From Flavobacteriia bacterium (GTDB lineage: Bacteria; Bacteroidota; Bacteroidia; Flavobacteriales_D; Crocinitomicaceae), in assembly GCA_947450325.1 (NCBI GenBank), contig CANFUT010000005.1, positions 62,001 through 126,000 on the forward strand: DNA of 64,000 nucleotides. The letters run 5' to 3'. The notes beneath the pieces were generated by a model. That model saw only the letters and a program-made list of their open reading frames with translations. It ran no database searches and was not told the origin of the DNA. Both the position numbers and the translations under genes were made by a program. This document shows, piece after piece, positions 27,224 through 35,681 of this stretch. Position 1 is the first letter of the stretch. Each line of letters begins with the position of its first letter.

Positions 27224-28528
27224 ATGATAAAAAAAATTACTTTTTTTGCTTTTTTATCTTTCAACTTTTTAGTTAATGCTCAAAAAGACACATTGAAAAT
27301 TGCTAAAGACACGGCTAAAATCTTTACCATTTCTGCTGAGTTTAGGCCGAGAGTTGAGTATAGAAATGGGTATCGTGAGTTAAACTCTGATACCTCTGAC
27401 GCTGCTTTTTTTGTTGAACAACGAAGTAGAATTTATTTAGACTATAAAGCGCCTCGTTTTGCATGGCACACTTCGATTCAAGACATCAGAATTTGGGGAG
27501 AACAGGATCCTAGATCAACAGGCGCCACTTTGCAAATATTTGAAACTTACGTCGAACCTTCATTAACAAAAAGAATCAGTGCAAGAATTGGACGTCAAAA
27601 AATTATGTTTGACAATCAGCGTCTTTTTGCACAAAACGATTGGAGACAAAATGGTGGAACACACGATGCTGTGCGATTCATTTTTAAAGGTAAAAAATTG
27701 GAAGCAGATTTGATAGGCGCATTCAATCAAGGTCATGGAGCGCAAGATAAATATTCAAATATTGATTATAATCCAGGTTTTTCTAATTATAAAACACTCT
27801 TTGTAAATTTTTTAAAATACAAATTCAATGATGCTTTTATGCTTACTTTAATAAATGCAAATGATGGATTTCAAGATGCGACAGTTTCTGAAAAAATCAA
27901 CAACAGATTTACGAGTGGAGGTAGAATAGAGTACACAAAAAAGAGTTTGTACCTTACTTTGGCAGGTTACTACCAATATGGAAAAACAACCGCTGGAAAG
28001 AAATTAGATGCTTTTTATTTTCAGCCGGAAGCTAAATTAAAATTGAAAAAGTATTTCACTTTTAGATTAGGGGCAGAAATTTTCAGCGGCGATGACGCGA
28101 AAAAACCAAGTTCAACCTCCAGGTCTTTTGATGCTTTGTATGGTGTAAACCACAGATTTTTAGGAACAATGGATTTGTTTACTAGATTCCCTAAAGATTT
28201 TAACAATGCTGGAATCGTGAATCCTTACTTTTTTACAGTGATTGATATAAATAAAAAAATCTCATTTAAAGTTGAACAGCATTTGTTTTTTAGTCAAAAT
28301 AATTTCTTGGTTAACAATGAAGTAATCAATAAATATTTGGGCTACGAAAATGATTTATTATTGATTTACAAACCAAATGCAATTACAGAATTACAATTGG
28401 GTTATTCTTTTGCATGTCTTACGAAATCAATGGAGTATATAAAAAAAGCGGGTAATAGCAATTTGTGGCAAGATTGGGCTTATTTAATGGTGACTTTTAC
28501 GCCTCAATTCTTGAAAATTCAAAAATAA
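27224..28528 (+). CDS. Outer-membrane porin, alginate-export-like family
   Basis: 434 residues from the ATG at 27224 (MIKKITFFAFLSFNFLVNAQ signal peptide). An earlier ATG at 27191 lies inside the operator and would precede the signal peptide with extra residues, so it is rejected. The body has repeated amphipathic strands and the pattern seen in alginate-export-like barrels (FRPRVEYRNGYRELNSDTSDAAFFVEQRSRI, ARIGRQKIMFDNQRLFAQNDW). In this context it probably conducts the small anion handled by the ABC transporter encoded 21 bases downstream. A role in alginate export is not supported by neighbours. Confidence 0.82.
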   Translation: MIKKITFFAFLSFNFLVNAQKDTLKIAKDTAKIFTISAEFRPRVEYRNGYRELNSDTSDAAFFVEQRSRIYLDYKAPRFAWHTSIQDIRIWGEQDPRSTGATLQIFETYVEPSLTKRISARIGRQKIMFDNQRLFAQNDWRQNGGTHDAVRFIFKGKKLEADLIGAFNQGHGAQDKYSNIDYNPGFSNYKTLFVNFLKYKFNDAFMLTLINANDGFQDATVSEKINNRFTSGGRIEYTKKSLYLTLAGYYQYGKTTAGKKLDAFYFQPEAKLKLKKYFTFRLGAEIFSGDDAKKPSSTSRSFDALYGVNHRFLGTMDLFTRFPKDFNNAGIVNPYFFTVIDINKKISFKVEQHLFFSQNNFLVNNEVINKYLGYENDLLLIYKPNAITELQLGYSFACLTKSMEYIKKAGNSNLWQDWAYLMVTFTPQFLKIQK

Positions 28529-28549
28529 ACTAATCAAAAATTAATAATT

Positions 28550-29515
28550 ATGAAACAATTTTTTTCGATCAAAAAAGCAGGTTTTGTTGTTCTTACAACT
28601 GCCTTGGTGTTATCTAGTTCTTGTGGTTCTGATGAGAAATCAAGCGGTGATGAAGCTAAAAAAGTAGAGGGTACAATTACTATTTCAGGTGCATTTGCGC
28701 TTTATCCGTTGGCCAATGTTTGGGCAGAAGAGTTTAGAAAACAGTATCCTGATGTAAAATTTAATATTTCAGGTGGTGGAGCAGGAAAAGGAATGGCAGA
28801 TTTATTAGGTGGAGCTGCTGATTTGGCAATGTATTCTAAAGATATTAGTGATATAGAAAAAAGTCAAGGAGCATATGGCTTTGCGGTAACCAAAGATGCT
28901 GTTATTCCGACAATTAATTCTCAAAACCCTGTCTTAAATCAGATAAAATCAGAGGGAATGACTAAAGACGAATTGACAAAATTATTCCTAGGAAACGGAG
29001 CAAAAGTTTGGAAAAAATCATCTACTAAAGTAAATGTTTATACAAGATCTGATGCTTCAGGTGCTGCTGAAGTTTGGGCGAAATATCTTGGTGGTTCTGC
29101 ACAAGAAGAATTGAAAGGAATTGCGGTATTTGGTGACCCTGGAGTTGCTGATGCAGTTAGAAAAGACAAAAATAGTATCGGATACAACAACGTTATTTTT
29201 GTTTATGATGTAAAAACCGGTCAAAAATATCCAGGGATGGATGTAGCTCCGATTGATATTAATGGTAATGGAACAATTGACCAAGATGAAAATTTCTATA
29301 ATTCATTGAAAGATATCACAACTGCAATTGCAAACGGAAAGTATCCATCACCTCCTGCTAGAGATTTATTTTTGGTTACGAAAGGAAAGCCAAAAAATTA
29401 CGCTGTTAAAGTGTTTTTAAATTGGGTACTTACTGAAGGTCAAAAACATGTTGTTCCGAACGGATATATTTTGTTGGAAAAACAAAAAATCATTGATCAA
29501 ATAAATAGACTATAA
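28550..29515 (+). CDS. PstS-like periplasmic oxyanion-binding lipoprotein
   Basis: 321 residues. A lipoprotein signal ends at SSSCGS (Cys25). The mature part is the PBP-like II fold of phosphate/sulfate binders: ISGAFALYPLANVWAEEF, ISGGGAGKGMADLLGGAADLAMYSK near 75-100, and TRSDASGAAEVWAKYLGG near 168-185. A DINGNGTIDQDEN segment near 250 looks like an EF-hand-type calcium loop. It should deliver a tetrahedral anion to the permeases encoded next (2-base gap). The substrate, phosphate, sulfate or a relative, cannot be fixed from sequence. Confidence 0.88.
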   Translation: MKQFFSIKKAGFVVLTTALVLSSSCGSDEKSSGDEAKKVEGTITISGAFALYPLANVWAEEFRKQYPDVKFNISGGGAGKGMADLLGGAADLAMYSKDISDIEKSQGAYGFAVTKDAVIPTINSQNPVLNQIKSEGMTKDELTKLFLGNGAKVWKKSSTKVNVYTRSDASGAAEVWAKYLGGSAQEELKGIAVFGDPGVADAVRKDKNSIGYNNVIFVYDVKTGQKYPGMDVAPIDINGNGTIDQDENFYNSLKDITTAIANGKYPSPPARDLFLVTKGKPKNYAVKVFLNWVLTEGQKHVVPNGYILLEKQKIIDQINRL

Positions 29516-29517
29516 GA

Positions 29518-30411
29518 ATGAATTTTTCATTAAGGTATTACATTGAAAAATTAAGAAAAAGTTGGATGATAATCTCTTTGGTTATCATCCTTTCTCTTCC
29601 TTTTTTGATAGGAATTTCATTGCTTTTCAAATCTTGGCCATTATTGGTTTCAACGCCAATTTCTGAAATTATTTTTAGTTCAAACTGGATGCCGACCAAA
29701 GGAAACTTTGGTCTTTGGCCGTTTATATTCAGTTCAATCGTTGTTTCTCTTCTTGGATTGTTGATTATGATTCCATTCACTTTGGCTTCAGCAATTTATA
29801 TCACTCAGTTTGCTCCTAATTGGATATCAAAAGTATTGAGAACAGTTATTGATATTCTCGCAGGAATTCCTTCTGTGATTTTTGGTTTATGGGGAATTAT
29901 AGTAATTGTACCAATGGTGTCAGAATGGGCAACTTCTGCAAATTCCGCAAACGCAAGTGGTTATTCTATTTTAGCAGCTGGAATTGTTGTGGCGGTGACA
30001 ACATTGCCTTTTGTTCTCAATATGTTGATAGAATTGTTTGAATCTGTTCCAAGAGAACTCAAAGAATCAACATTAGCGATGGGAGCAAGTCATTGGCAAA
30101 CGATCAAAGATGTTATTCTGAAAAAAATTAGACCGGGAATTATTGCGGCGTTTACTTTAGGATTAAGCAAAGCATTTGGAGAAACAATCGCTGTTTTGAT
30201 GGTTGTTGGAAATGTTGTACAAATTCCAGACTCTATTTTTGCAGCAGGATATCCATTACCAGCTTTACTCGCAAATAATTATGGTGAAATGATGTCGATA
30301 CCAAAATATGACTCAGCCTTGATGCTTTCTGCACTGATGTTATTGATCATTGTGATTCTATTCAATTATTTTGCTCACAAGGTTATTCGCTTTTACCAAT
30401 CTAAAATGTGA
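29518..30411 (+). CDS. PstC-like ABC transporter permease
   Basis: 297 residues with about six transmembrane segments; the first starts near residue 16 (MIISLVIILSLPFLIG). The binding-protein-dependent transport fold is clear: LAGIPSVIFGLWG near 116-128 and the cytoplasmic EAA-type loop ELKESTLAMGASHWQTIKDVILKKIRPGI near 180-208, followed by LGLSKAFGETIAVLMVVG. This is the PstC pattern. It lies 2 bases after the binding-protein gene and next to the PstA-like gene. Confidence 0.92.
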   Translation: MNFSLRYYIEKLRKSWMIISLVIILSLPFLIGISLLFKSWPLLVSTPISEIIFSSNWMPTKGNFGLWPFIFSSIVVSLLGLLIMIPFTLASAIYITQFAPNWISKVLRTVIDILAGIPSVIFGLWGIIVIVPMVSEWATSANSANASGYSILAAGIVVAVTTLPFVLNMLIELFESVPRELKESTLAMGASHWQTIKDVILKKIRPGIIAAFTLGLSKAFGETIAVLMVVGNVVQIPDSIFAAGYPLPALLANNYGEMMSIPKYDSALMLSALMLLIIVILFNYFAHKVIRFYQSKM

Positions 30412-30413
30412 TT

Positions 30414-31268
30414 ATGAATTCTAGAAAGTATTTAGTCGAGAAAATTGTTAAAATAATATTGCTCATTTTTACAATTTTCATTGTTTTTGTTTTGCTTTCC
30501 ATTTTTTACGGAATCTTTAAAAAAGGATTATCGGCTTTGAATTGGGAAATTATCAGTCAAGTGCCAAAAGGTGGTTACTATTTCGGAAAAGAAGGAGGAA
30601 TACTCAATGCAATTGTTGGTTCATTGTATTTAGCGATAGGTGCGTCACTTATTGCACTCGTTATTAGTATTCCTGCTGCTTTTTTTATTCATACTTATTT
30701 GTTTTCTTATCCAAAATGGCAGAAAAGAGTTAGACTTTGGTTAGATGTTTTGTGGGGAATTCCACCAATCGTTTATGGCGCTTTTGCATTTAATTTTATG
30801 CTTTTCATGGGTTGGCCTTCATCTTTATTGGCTGCAATGATTACAGTTGCATTACTAATAAGTCCTGTAATGATTCGATCAATGGATGAGTCTCTTCAAC
30901 ACAACTCCAAAGGACTTTTTGAATCAGCACTTTCACTTGGTTTTTTTAAAGGTGAAATTGGATTTAAATTCCTTTTCAAACAATCATTACCAGGAATAAC
31001 AACTGCGTTTTTATTGGCACTTGGTAAAGGATTAGGAGATACTGCATCGGTTTTGTTTACCGCCGGTTTCACTGACTACATTCCAGAAAGTATTACCGAA
31101 CCAGCTGCAACGTTGCCGTTGGCGATTTTCTTTCAGTTAAGTTCACCTATTCCAGAAGTTAAAGAACGCGCTTACGCAGCTGCAATCGTGTTGACAATAA
31201 TAATATTGGTAATTAGCATCTTGTCACGAGTGTTAAGTAAGAGATTTTCAAAAAATAGAATAAAATGA
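30414..31268 (+). CDS. PstA-like ABC transporter permease
   Basis: 284 residues from the ATG at 30414; a GTG at 30408 would overlap the previous stop by 4 bases and cannot be excluded. Six membrane segments are likely. PstA signatures are LNWEIISQVPKGGYYFGKEGGILNAIVGSLYL, LWGIPPIVYGAFAF near 118-131 and the EAA loop FESALSLGFFKGEIGFKFLFKQSLPGI. The glycine-rich stretch LGKGLGDTASVLFTAG matches the PstA ending. It pairs with the PstC-like protein and overlaps the ATPase gene by 4 bases (ATGA). Confidence 0.9.
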   Translation: MNSRKYLVEKIVKIILLIFTIFIVFVLLSIFYGIFKKGLSALNWEIISQVPKGGYYFGKEGGILNAIVGSLYLAIGASLIALVISIPAAFFIHTYLFSYPKWQKRVRLWLDVLWGIPPIVYGAFAFNFMLFMGWPSSLLAAMITVALLISPVMIRSMDESLQHNSKGLFESALSLGFFKGEIGFKFLFKQSLPGITTAFLLALGKGLGDTASVLFTAGFTDYIPESITEPAATLPLAIFFQLSSPIPEVKERAYAAAIVLTIIILVISILSRVLSKRFSKNRIK

Positions 31269-32083
31269 GTTTAGAAAACAATACAAGCTTAATCGATGAA
31301 GAAATCATCAGAAAAGATGAATCTAAAGGCTTACACAATTTGATTTACGTGAAAGATTTAAGTCTTTGGCATGGAAAACAACAAACGTTGAAAAATGTTG
31401 AATTGAATATTCGTGACAAAGGAATTACCGTGTTACTTGGTCCTTCAGGATGCGGAAAAACAACCCTTTTAAAGACATTCAATCGTTTAACAGATTTGGA
31501 TCCAGATATCAAAACAACTGGTTCGATATTTTTTGAGGATAAAGATATTTTGACAAAAAACATTGACGTTTATGCTTTAAGGCAAAAAATGGGATTGTTG
31601 TCACAAAGACCACATCCACTTCCTGGAACCATTTCAGACAATATTAGATATGCTTTGAAATTGAAAGGGATTAAATCAAAGGTAGAACAAGACGATCGAA
31701 TTGAATACTACATCAAAAAAGTAGCACTTTGGGATGAAGTAAAAGATAGATTGAAATATTCAGCAAACAGCCTTTCGATTGGGCAGCAACAACGTTTGTG
31801 TTTGGCTCGTGGATTAGCCATTGAACCAAGGGTTATTTTAGCTGACGAACCAACTTCCGCTTTAGATCCAATTTCAAGTCGAAAAATTGAGGAACAATTT
31901 CAAGAGTTGAGCAAAGAATTTGCAATTGTTTTGGTAACGCATATTTTGCGACAAGCTAAGAGATTGGCTGATTATACTGCATTTATGTATTATGGTGAAG
32001 TGGTTGAAAAAGGCAAACCGTCGGATTTGTTTGAAAACCCAAAGACAGAGATATTCAAAGACTATCTTCAAGTAGGACATTAA
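31265..32083 (+). CDS. PstB-like ABC transporter ATP-binding protein
   Basis: 272 residues. Walker A GPSGCGKTT is near 59-67, the Q-loop region QKMGLLSQRPHPLPG near 106-120, Walker B VILADEPTSALDP near 196-208 and the H-loop VTHILRQAKRLADYTAFMYYGEVVE follow. The ABC signature reads LSIGQQQR rather than the usual LSGGQQQR. The order NRLTDL plus the Q-loop closely follow PstB. It powers the transporter made with the two permeases. No phoU gene or PhoR/PhoB pair is nearby, which argues against ordinary Pho regulation. Confidence 0.92.
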   Translation: MSLENNTSLIDEEIIRKDESKGLHNLIYVKDLSLWHGKQQTLKNVELNIRDKGITVLLGPSGCGKTTLLKTFNRLTDLDPDIKTTGSIFFEDKDILTKNIDVYALRQKMGLLSQRPHPLPGTISDNIRYALKLKGIKSKVEQDDRIEYYIKKVALWDEVKDRLKYSANSLSIGQQQRLCLARGLAIEPRVILADEPTSALDPISSRKIEEQFQELSKEFAIVLVTHILRQAKRLADYTAFMYYGEVVEKGKPSDLFENPKTEIFKDYLQVGH

Positions 32084-32092
32084 AATAGGTTT

Positions 32093-33478
32093 ATGAAAAG
32101 AATCGGAATTATTGGTGCTGGATTTTCAGGGATTATGACAGCGGTTAATTTGATTAATAAGTCAGATAGTAGCACTGAAATATTCATTTTTGAAAAGGAA
32201 AATCCAATTGCAAAAGGAATCGCTTATTCGCCGTATTCCAAAAAACAATTATTAAATGTGCCTTCTGCAAAGATGAGCGCTTTCAAAGATCTTCCGGATC
32301 ATTTCTTTAGTTGGACCAAATCCTTGGATCAATATAAAGATGTAGATGACTCAATTCTTGCGGGTGCATTTTTACCGAGATACTTGTATGGGCAATATTT
32401 GGAATTTGTTTGGAATGAAGCTTTAGCAACCGCAAAATCAAAGTCAATTCAAGTGAAAATATTGAGATCGAACATCATTGATATGGTTAAGAAAGATTCT
32501 GAAATTGAATTGATTAGCGATAATGGTGAGGTTTTTGTCGTGGATTATTGCGTACTTGCAACTGGAAATCTAGTACCAAGAAATCAATCCATTGAAAATA
32601 TGGATTTTTACGAAAGCGAAAACTATTTTCAAAATCCATGGAAAATTGAGTCAGTTGAAAATTTGAATAAAAATGAAAATGTGTTGATTATTGGAAATGG
32701 TCTCACGATGGTGGATACCGTTTTAGCGTTACAAGAGCGAAATTTTAAAGGAATGATATATTCAATTTCTCCCAATGGTTACCACATTCTTTCTCACAGA
32801 CATGCGCCAATCAAATATAACAAATTAGTTGAAGAATTACCAGAAGAAATTGATTTAAAAACAATCAGAAATTTAATTGTAAAACACGTTCGTTCAGTTA
32901 GAAAACTCGGAGTATCAGCTGAACCAGTAATCGATTCATTGAGACCATTTAGTCAAAATATTTGGAAGAATTTTTCGATAAATGACAAGCGAGAGTTTTT
33001 AAGAAAATATAGACATGCGTGGGGTGTAGCACGACACAGGATTCCAATTCATATGAATGATTTTCTACTTAAACTGATGTTTTCCATTAAATTGAAGGTT
33101 TTTGCAGGGGCAATTAAATCTTTGAAGGAAGACAACGGTATTATTGAAGTCTCTTTTTTAGAGAAAAACAGTAAAACCATGGAAAAGATCTTTGTTAGTA
33201 GGGTCATTAATTGCACAGGGCCAGAATCGAATATTAAACTTTCAGATAGTCAATTACTCAAAAATTGTTTGGAAAAAGGAATCATTACACAAGATGAATT
33301 TTACTTAGGATTTAATGCAGACCCTAAAAATTACGAGCTAGTTGGTAAAAATGGGGAAGTTCAACGTAATATTTTTACGTTAGGTACCAATTTGAAAGGA
33401 ATTTTTTGGGAAAGTACTGCAGTGAATGAATTAAGAAGTCAAGCAGAGAATCTGGCAAATTATATTTCTCAGAATTGA
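32093..33478 (+). CDS. FAD/NAD(P)-binding protein (FAD_NAD_binding-type)
   Basis: 461 residues. An N-terminal dinucleotide fold (IGIIGAGFSGIMTAVNLI near 4-21) is followed by the family segment GIAYSPYSKKQLLNVPSAKMSAF near 43-65 and CVLATGNLVPRN. A second Rossmann motif occurs near 199 (VLIIGNGLTMVDTVLAL). A conserved histidine-rich stretch (YHILSHRHAPIKYN) is seen near 226. This matches the FAD/NAD(P)-binding proteins of unknown reaction (YdhS-like). It lies 9 bases after the ATPase gene, so it is probably the last gene of the transport operon and may use the imported compound. Confidence 0.82.
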   Translation: MKRIGIIGAGFSGIMTAVNLINKSDSSTEIFIFEKENPIAKGIAYSPYSKKQLLNVPSAKMSAFKDLPDHFFSWTKSLDQYKDVDDSILAGAFLPRYLYGQYLEFVWNEALATAKSKSIQVKILRSNIIDMVKKDSEIELISDNGEVFVVDYCVLATGNLVPRNQSIENMDFYESENYFQNPWKIESVENLNKNENVLIIGNGLTMVDTVLALQERNFKGMIYSISPNGYHILSHRHAPIKYNKLVEELPEEIDLKTIRNLIVKHVRSVRKLGVSAEPVIDSLRPFSQNIWKNFSINDKREFLRKYRHAWGVARHRIPIHMNDFLLKLMFSIKLKVFAGAIKSLKEDNGIIEVSFLEKNSKTMEKIFVSRVINCTGPESNIKLSDSQLLKNCLEKGIITQDEFYLGFNADPKNYELVGKNGEVQRNIFTLGTNLKGIFWESTAVNELRSQAENLANYISQN

Positions 33479-33520
33479 TTTTATATCTGATCAATAGAAT
33501 TTAATCTTAAAGACTTTCCT

Positions 33521-33528
33521 TATTTTTG
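33521..33528 (+). promoter_or_regulatory. -7 element (TATTTTTG) of recG
   Basis: Exact TAnnTTTG, ending 6 bases before the ATG at 33535. A TTTA at 33500-33503, 17 bases upstream, may serve as a weak -33 box. Confidence 0.55.
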
Positions 33529-33534
33529 TGTGGA

Positions 33535-35631
33535 ATGTCTGAATTTTTAAATACGCCCATTGAATTCTTAAAAGGAGTTGGTCCGCAAAGGGCGGAATTG
33601 CTTCAAAAGGAATTGAAAATTTTCAATTTTGGAGATTTATTGGAGTATTTTCCTTTTCGGTATGTCGATCGTTCTTATTATAATCAGGTTGGCGATTTAC
33701 ACACCTTGGACGGTTTCGCGCAATTACGAGGTTTTATTACTAAAATCGATGAAGTCACTACTGGTCGTCAAAAAAGATTAATTGCCAAATTTCAAGATCG
33801 AAGTGGACAAATAGATTTGGTTTGGTTTCAAGGAATCAAATGGATAAAACCACTTTTAAGACCTGGTGTTGAATATCAAGTATACGGAAAAGCCAAAATC
33901 TTCGGAAATTCTTTCAATATTCCGCACCCTGAGATAGTTGAATTAGACAAAACAGATCCTTCGAAAGGATTGAAGGCCGTATACAGAAGTACAGAAAAAT
34001 TAAACGCTAAAGGACTTCATTCCAAAGGAATTGAAAAATTGACAAGTACGTTGGTTCCGATGTTGAGAAATCACATCTTGGAGATTTTTCCGCCAGAGTT
34101 GATTCAAGAATTGCAATTACTTCCTAGAGAAACAGCAATTAAACAAATTCACTGTCCTCAAAATGAAGAATTAGCGCAAAGAGCTAGCTTCAGATTGAAG
34201 TTTGAAGAGTTGTTTTTGCTTCAAATTGAACTTTTGTTGCGTAAGCAAATTGCGATGCAAAAAAATAAAGGCTTTGTATTTGAGGAAGTTGGACAGGTTT
34301 TTCTAGATTTTTACGAGAATCATTTACCATTCCAATTGACAAACGCTCAAAAAAGAGTAATCAAGGAAATTAGAAATGATTTTCGCCACGGAAACCACAT
34401 GAACAGGCTTTTGCAAGGGGACGTTGGAAGTGGTAAAACATTGGTTGCTTTACTGACAATGCTCATTGCAGTCGGAAATGGTTTTCAAGCGGCGATGATG
34501 GCTCCCACAGAGATTTTGGCGCAACAACATTTCGATTCAATAAGTGAACTACTTGCACCGATTGGAATTCGTGTAGAGAAATTGACTGGTTCAGTAAAAA
34601 AATCTAAGCGAAAAGGCATACATGAAACGCTACTAAATGGAGAAATCAAAATTTTAATTGGTACCCATGCTCTGTTGGAGGATGTCGTTGAATTTCAAAA
34701 TTTGGGTTTGGTTGTCATTGATGAACAACATCGATTTGGTGTCGCACAAAGGGCAAGATTGTGGGCGAAAAATCACATCCCGCCGCATATTTTGGTAATG
34801 ACTGCAACTCCAATTCCTAGGACGCTAGCAATGACTATATATGGTGATTTAGATGTTTCCGTGATCGACGAACTACCACCAGGAAGAAAAGCGATTACAA
34901 CTGAACATAGATTTGAAAATGACCGTTCGGTAGTTTTTGGATTTATCAGAAGAGAAATTGAAAAGGGAAGACAAGTTTATGTCGTTTTTCCGCTTATAAA
35001 AGAATCTGAAACCCTGGATTACCACAATTTGATGGAAGGTTTTGAATCTATTTCTAGGGTTTTTCCGTTACCAACGTATCAGATTAGTATAGTTCATGGA
35101 CAGATGAAACCTGAAGTGAAAGATTTCGAGATGAAGCGTTTTGTTGAAGGTCAAACTCAAATCATGGTAGCAACAACTGTAATTGAAGTTGGAGTAAATG
35201 TCCCAAACGCATCGATTATGATCATTGAAAGCGCAGAACGATTCGGATTATCACAATTGCATCAATTGCGCGGTAGAGTGGGGCGAGGAGCCGAAAAATC
35301 ATATTGCATATTGATGACTGGAAACAAACTATCAAAAGAAAGCAAAAAGCGTTTGTCAACCATGGTTAGGACGCAAGACGGATTTGAAATCGCTGAAGTT
35401 GACATGGAACTCCGTGGTCCTGGAGACATTATGGGAACACAACAAAGTGGAATATTAGATTTGAAAATTGCCGACTTGACCAAAGATGGACCATTGGTTG
35501 CTTTGGCTAGAGAAAAGGCGCGAGGAATATTAATGAAAGATGCTGGGTTAAATTTGAAAGAACATTTTGGTATTCGTTCCAAGATTATGAAGATCCTATC
35601 TGACAAGCCAAATTGGAGTAAGATTTCATGA
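33535..35631 (+). CDS. recG: ATP-dependent DNA helicase RecG
   Basis: 698 residues from the ATG at 33535 (MSEFLNTPIEFLKGVGPQRA); a TTG at 33526 lies inside the -7 box. It has the N-terminal wedge/OB domain (RGFITKIDE, KFQDRSGQIDLVWFQG) and helicase motifs LLQGDVGSGKTLVAL, MAPTEILAQQHF, DEQHRFGVAQRA, MTATPIPRTLAM, ATTVIEVGVNVPNA and QLRGRVGRG. The C-terminal TRG segment follows (DGFEIAEVDMELRGPGDIMGTQQSG). It remodels stalled replication forks and Holliday junctions. It is monocistronic and converges on the polysaccharide locus. Confidence 0.98.
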   Translation: MSEFLNTPIEFLKGVGPQRAELLQKELKIFNFGDLLEYFPFRYVDRSYYNQVGDLHTLDGFAQLRGFITKIDEVTTGRQKRLIAKFQDRSGQIDLVWFQGIKWIKPLLRPGVEYQVYGKAKIFGNSFNIPHPEIVELDKTDPSKGLKAVYRSTEKLNAKGLHSKGIEKLTSTLVPMLRNHILEIFPPELIQELQLLPRETAIKQIHCPQNEELAQRASFRLKFEELFLLQIELLLRKQIAMQKNKGFVFEEVGQVFLDFYENHLPFQLTNAQKRVIKEIRNDFRHGNHMNRLLQGDVGSGKTLVALLTMLIAVGNGFQAAMMAPTEILAQQHFDSISELLAPIGIRVEKLTGSVKKSKRKGIHETLLNGEIKILIGTHALLEDVVEFQNLGLVVIDEQHRFGVAQRARLWAKNHIPPHILVMTATPIPRTLAMTIYGDLDVSVIDELPPGRKAITTEHRFENDRSVVFGFIRREIEKGRQVYVVFPLIKESETLDYHNLMEGFESISRVFPLPTYQISIVHGQMKPEVKDFEMKRFVEGQTQIMVATTVIEVGVNVPNASIMIIESAERFGLSQLHQLRGRVGRGAEKSYCILMTGNKLSKESKKRLSTMVRTQDGFEIAEVDMELRGPGDIMGTQQSGILDLKIADLTKDGPLVALAREKARGILMKDAGLNLKEHFGIRSKIMKILSDKPNWSKIS

Positions 35632-35659
35632 AAAAAGCTGTCCAAAATTGAACAGCTTT
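35631..35659 (-). terminator. Terminator at the end of the polysaccharide locus
   Basis: AAAGCTGT (35634-35641) and ACAGCTTT (35652-35659) form an 8-base stem. On the minus strand the stem is followed by six T. It lies just past the wzc stop and may also end recG transcripts. Confidence 0.75.
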
Positions 35660-35681
35660 AAATTTTGAACAGTGATATTAT

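Noticed and set aside
27224-28528. Alginate exporter function
   Set aside because: Family resemblance only; no alginate synthesis genes are nearby and the operon encodes an importer.
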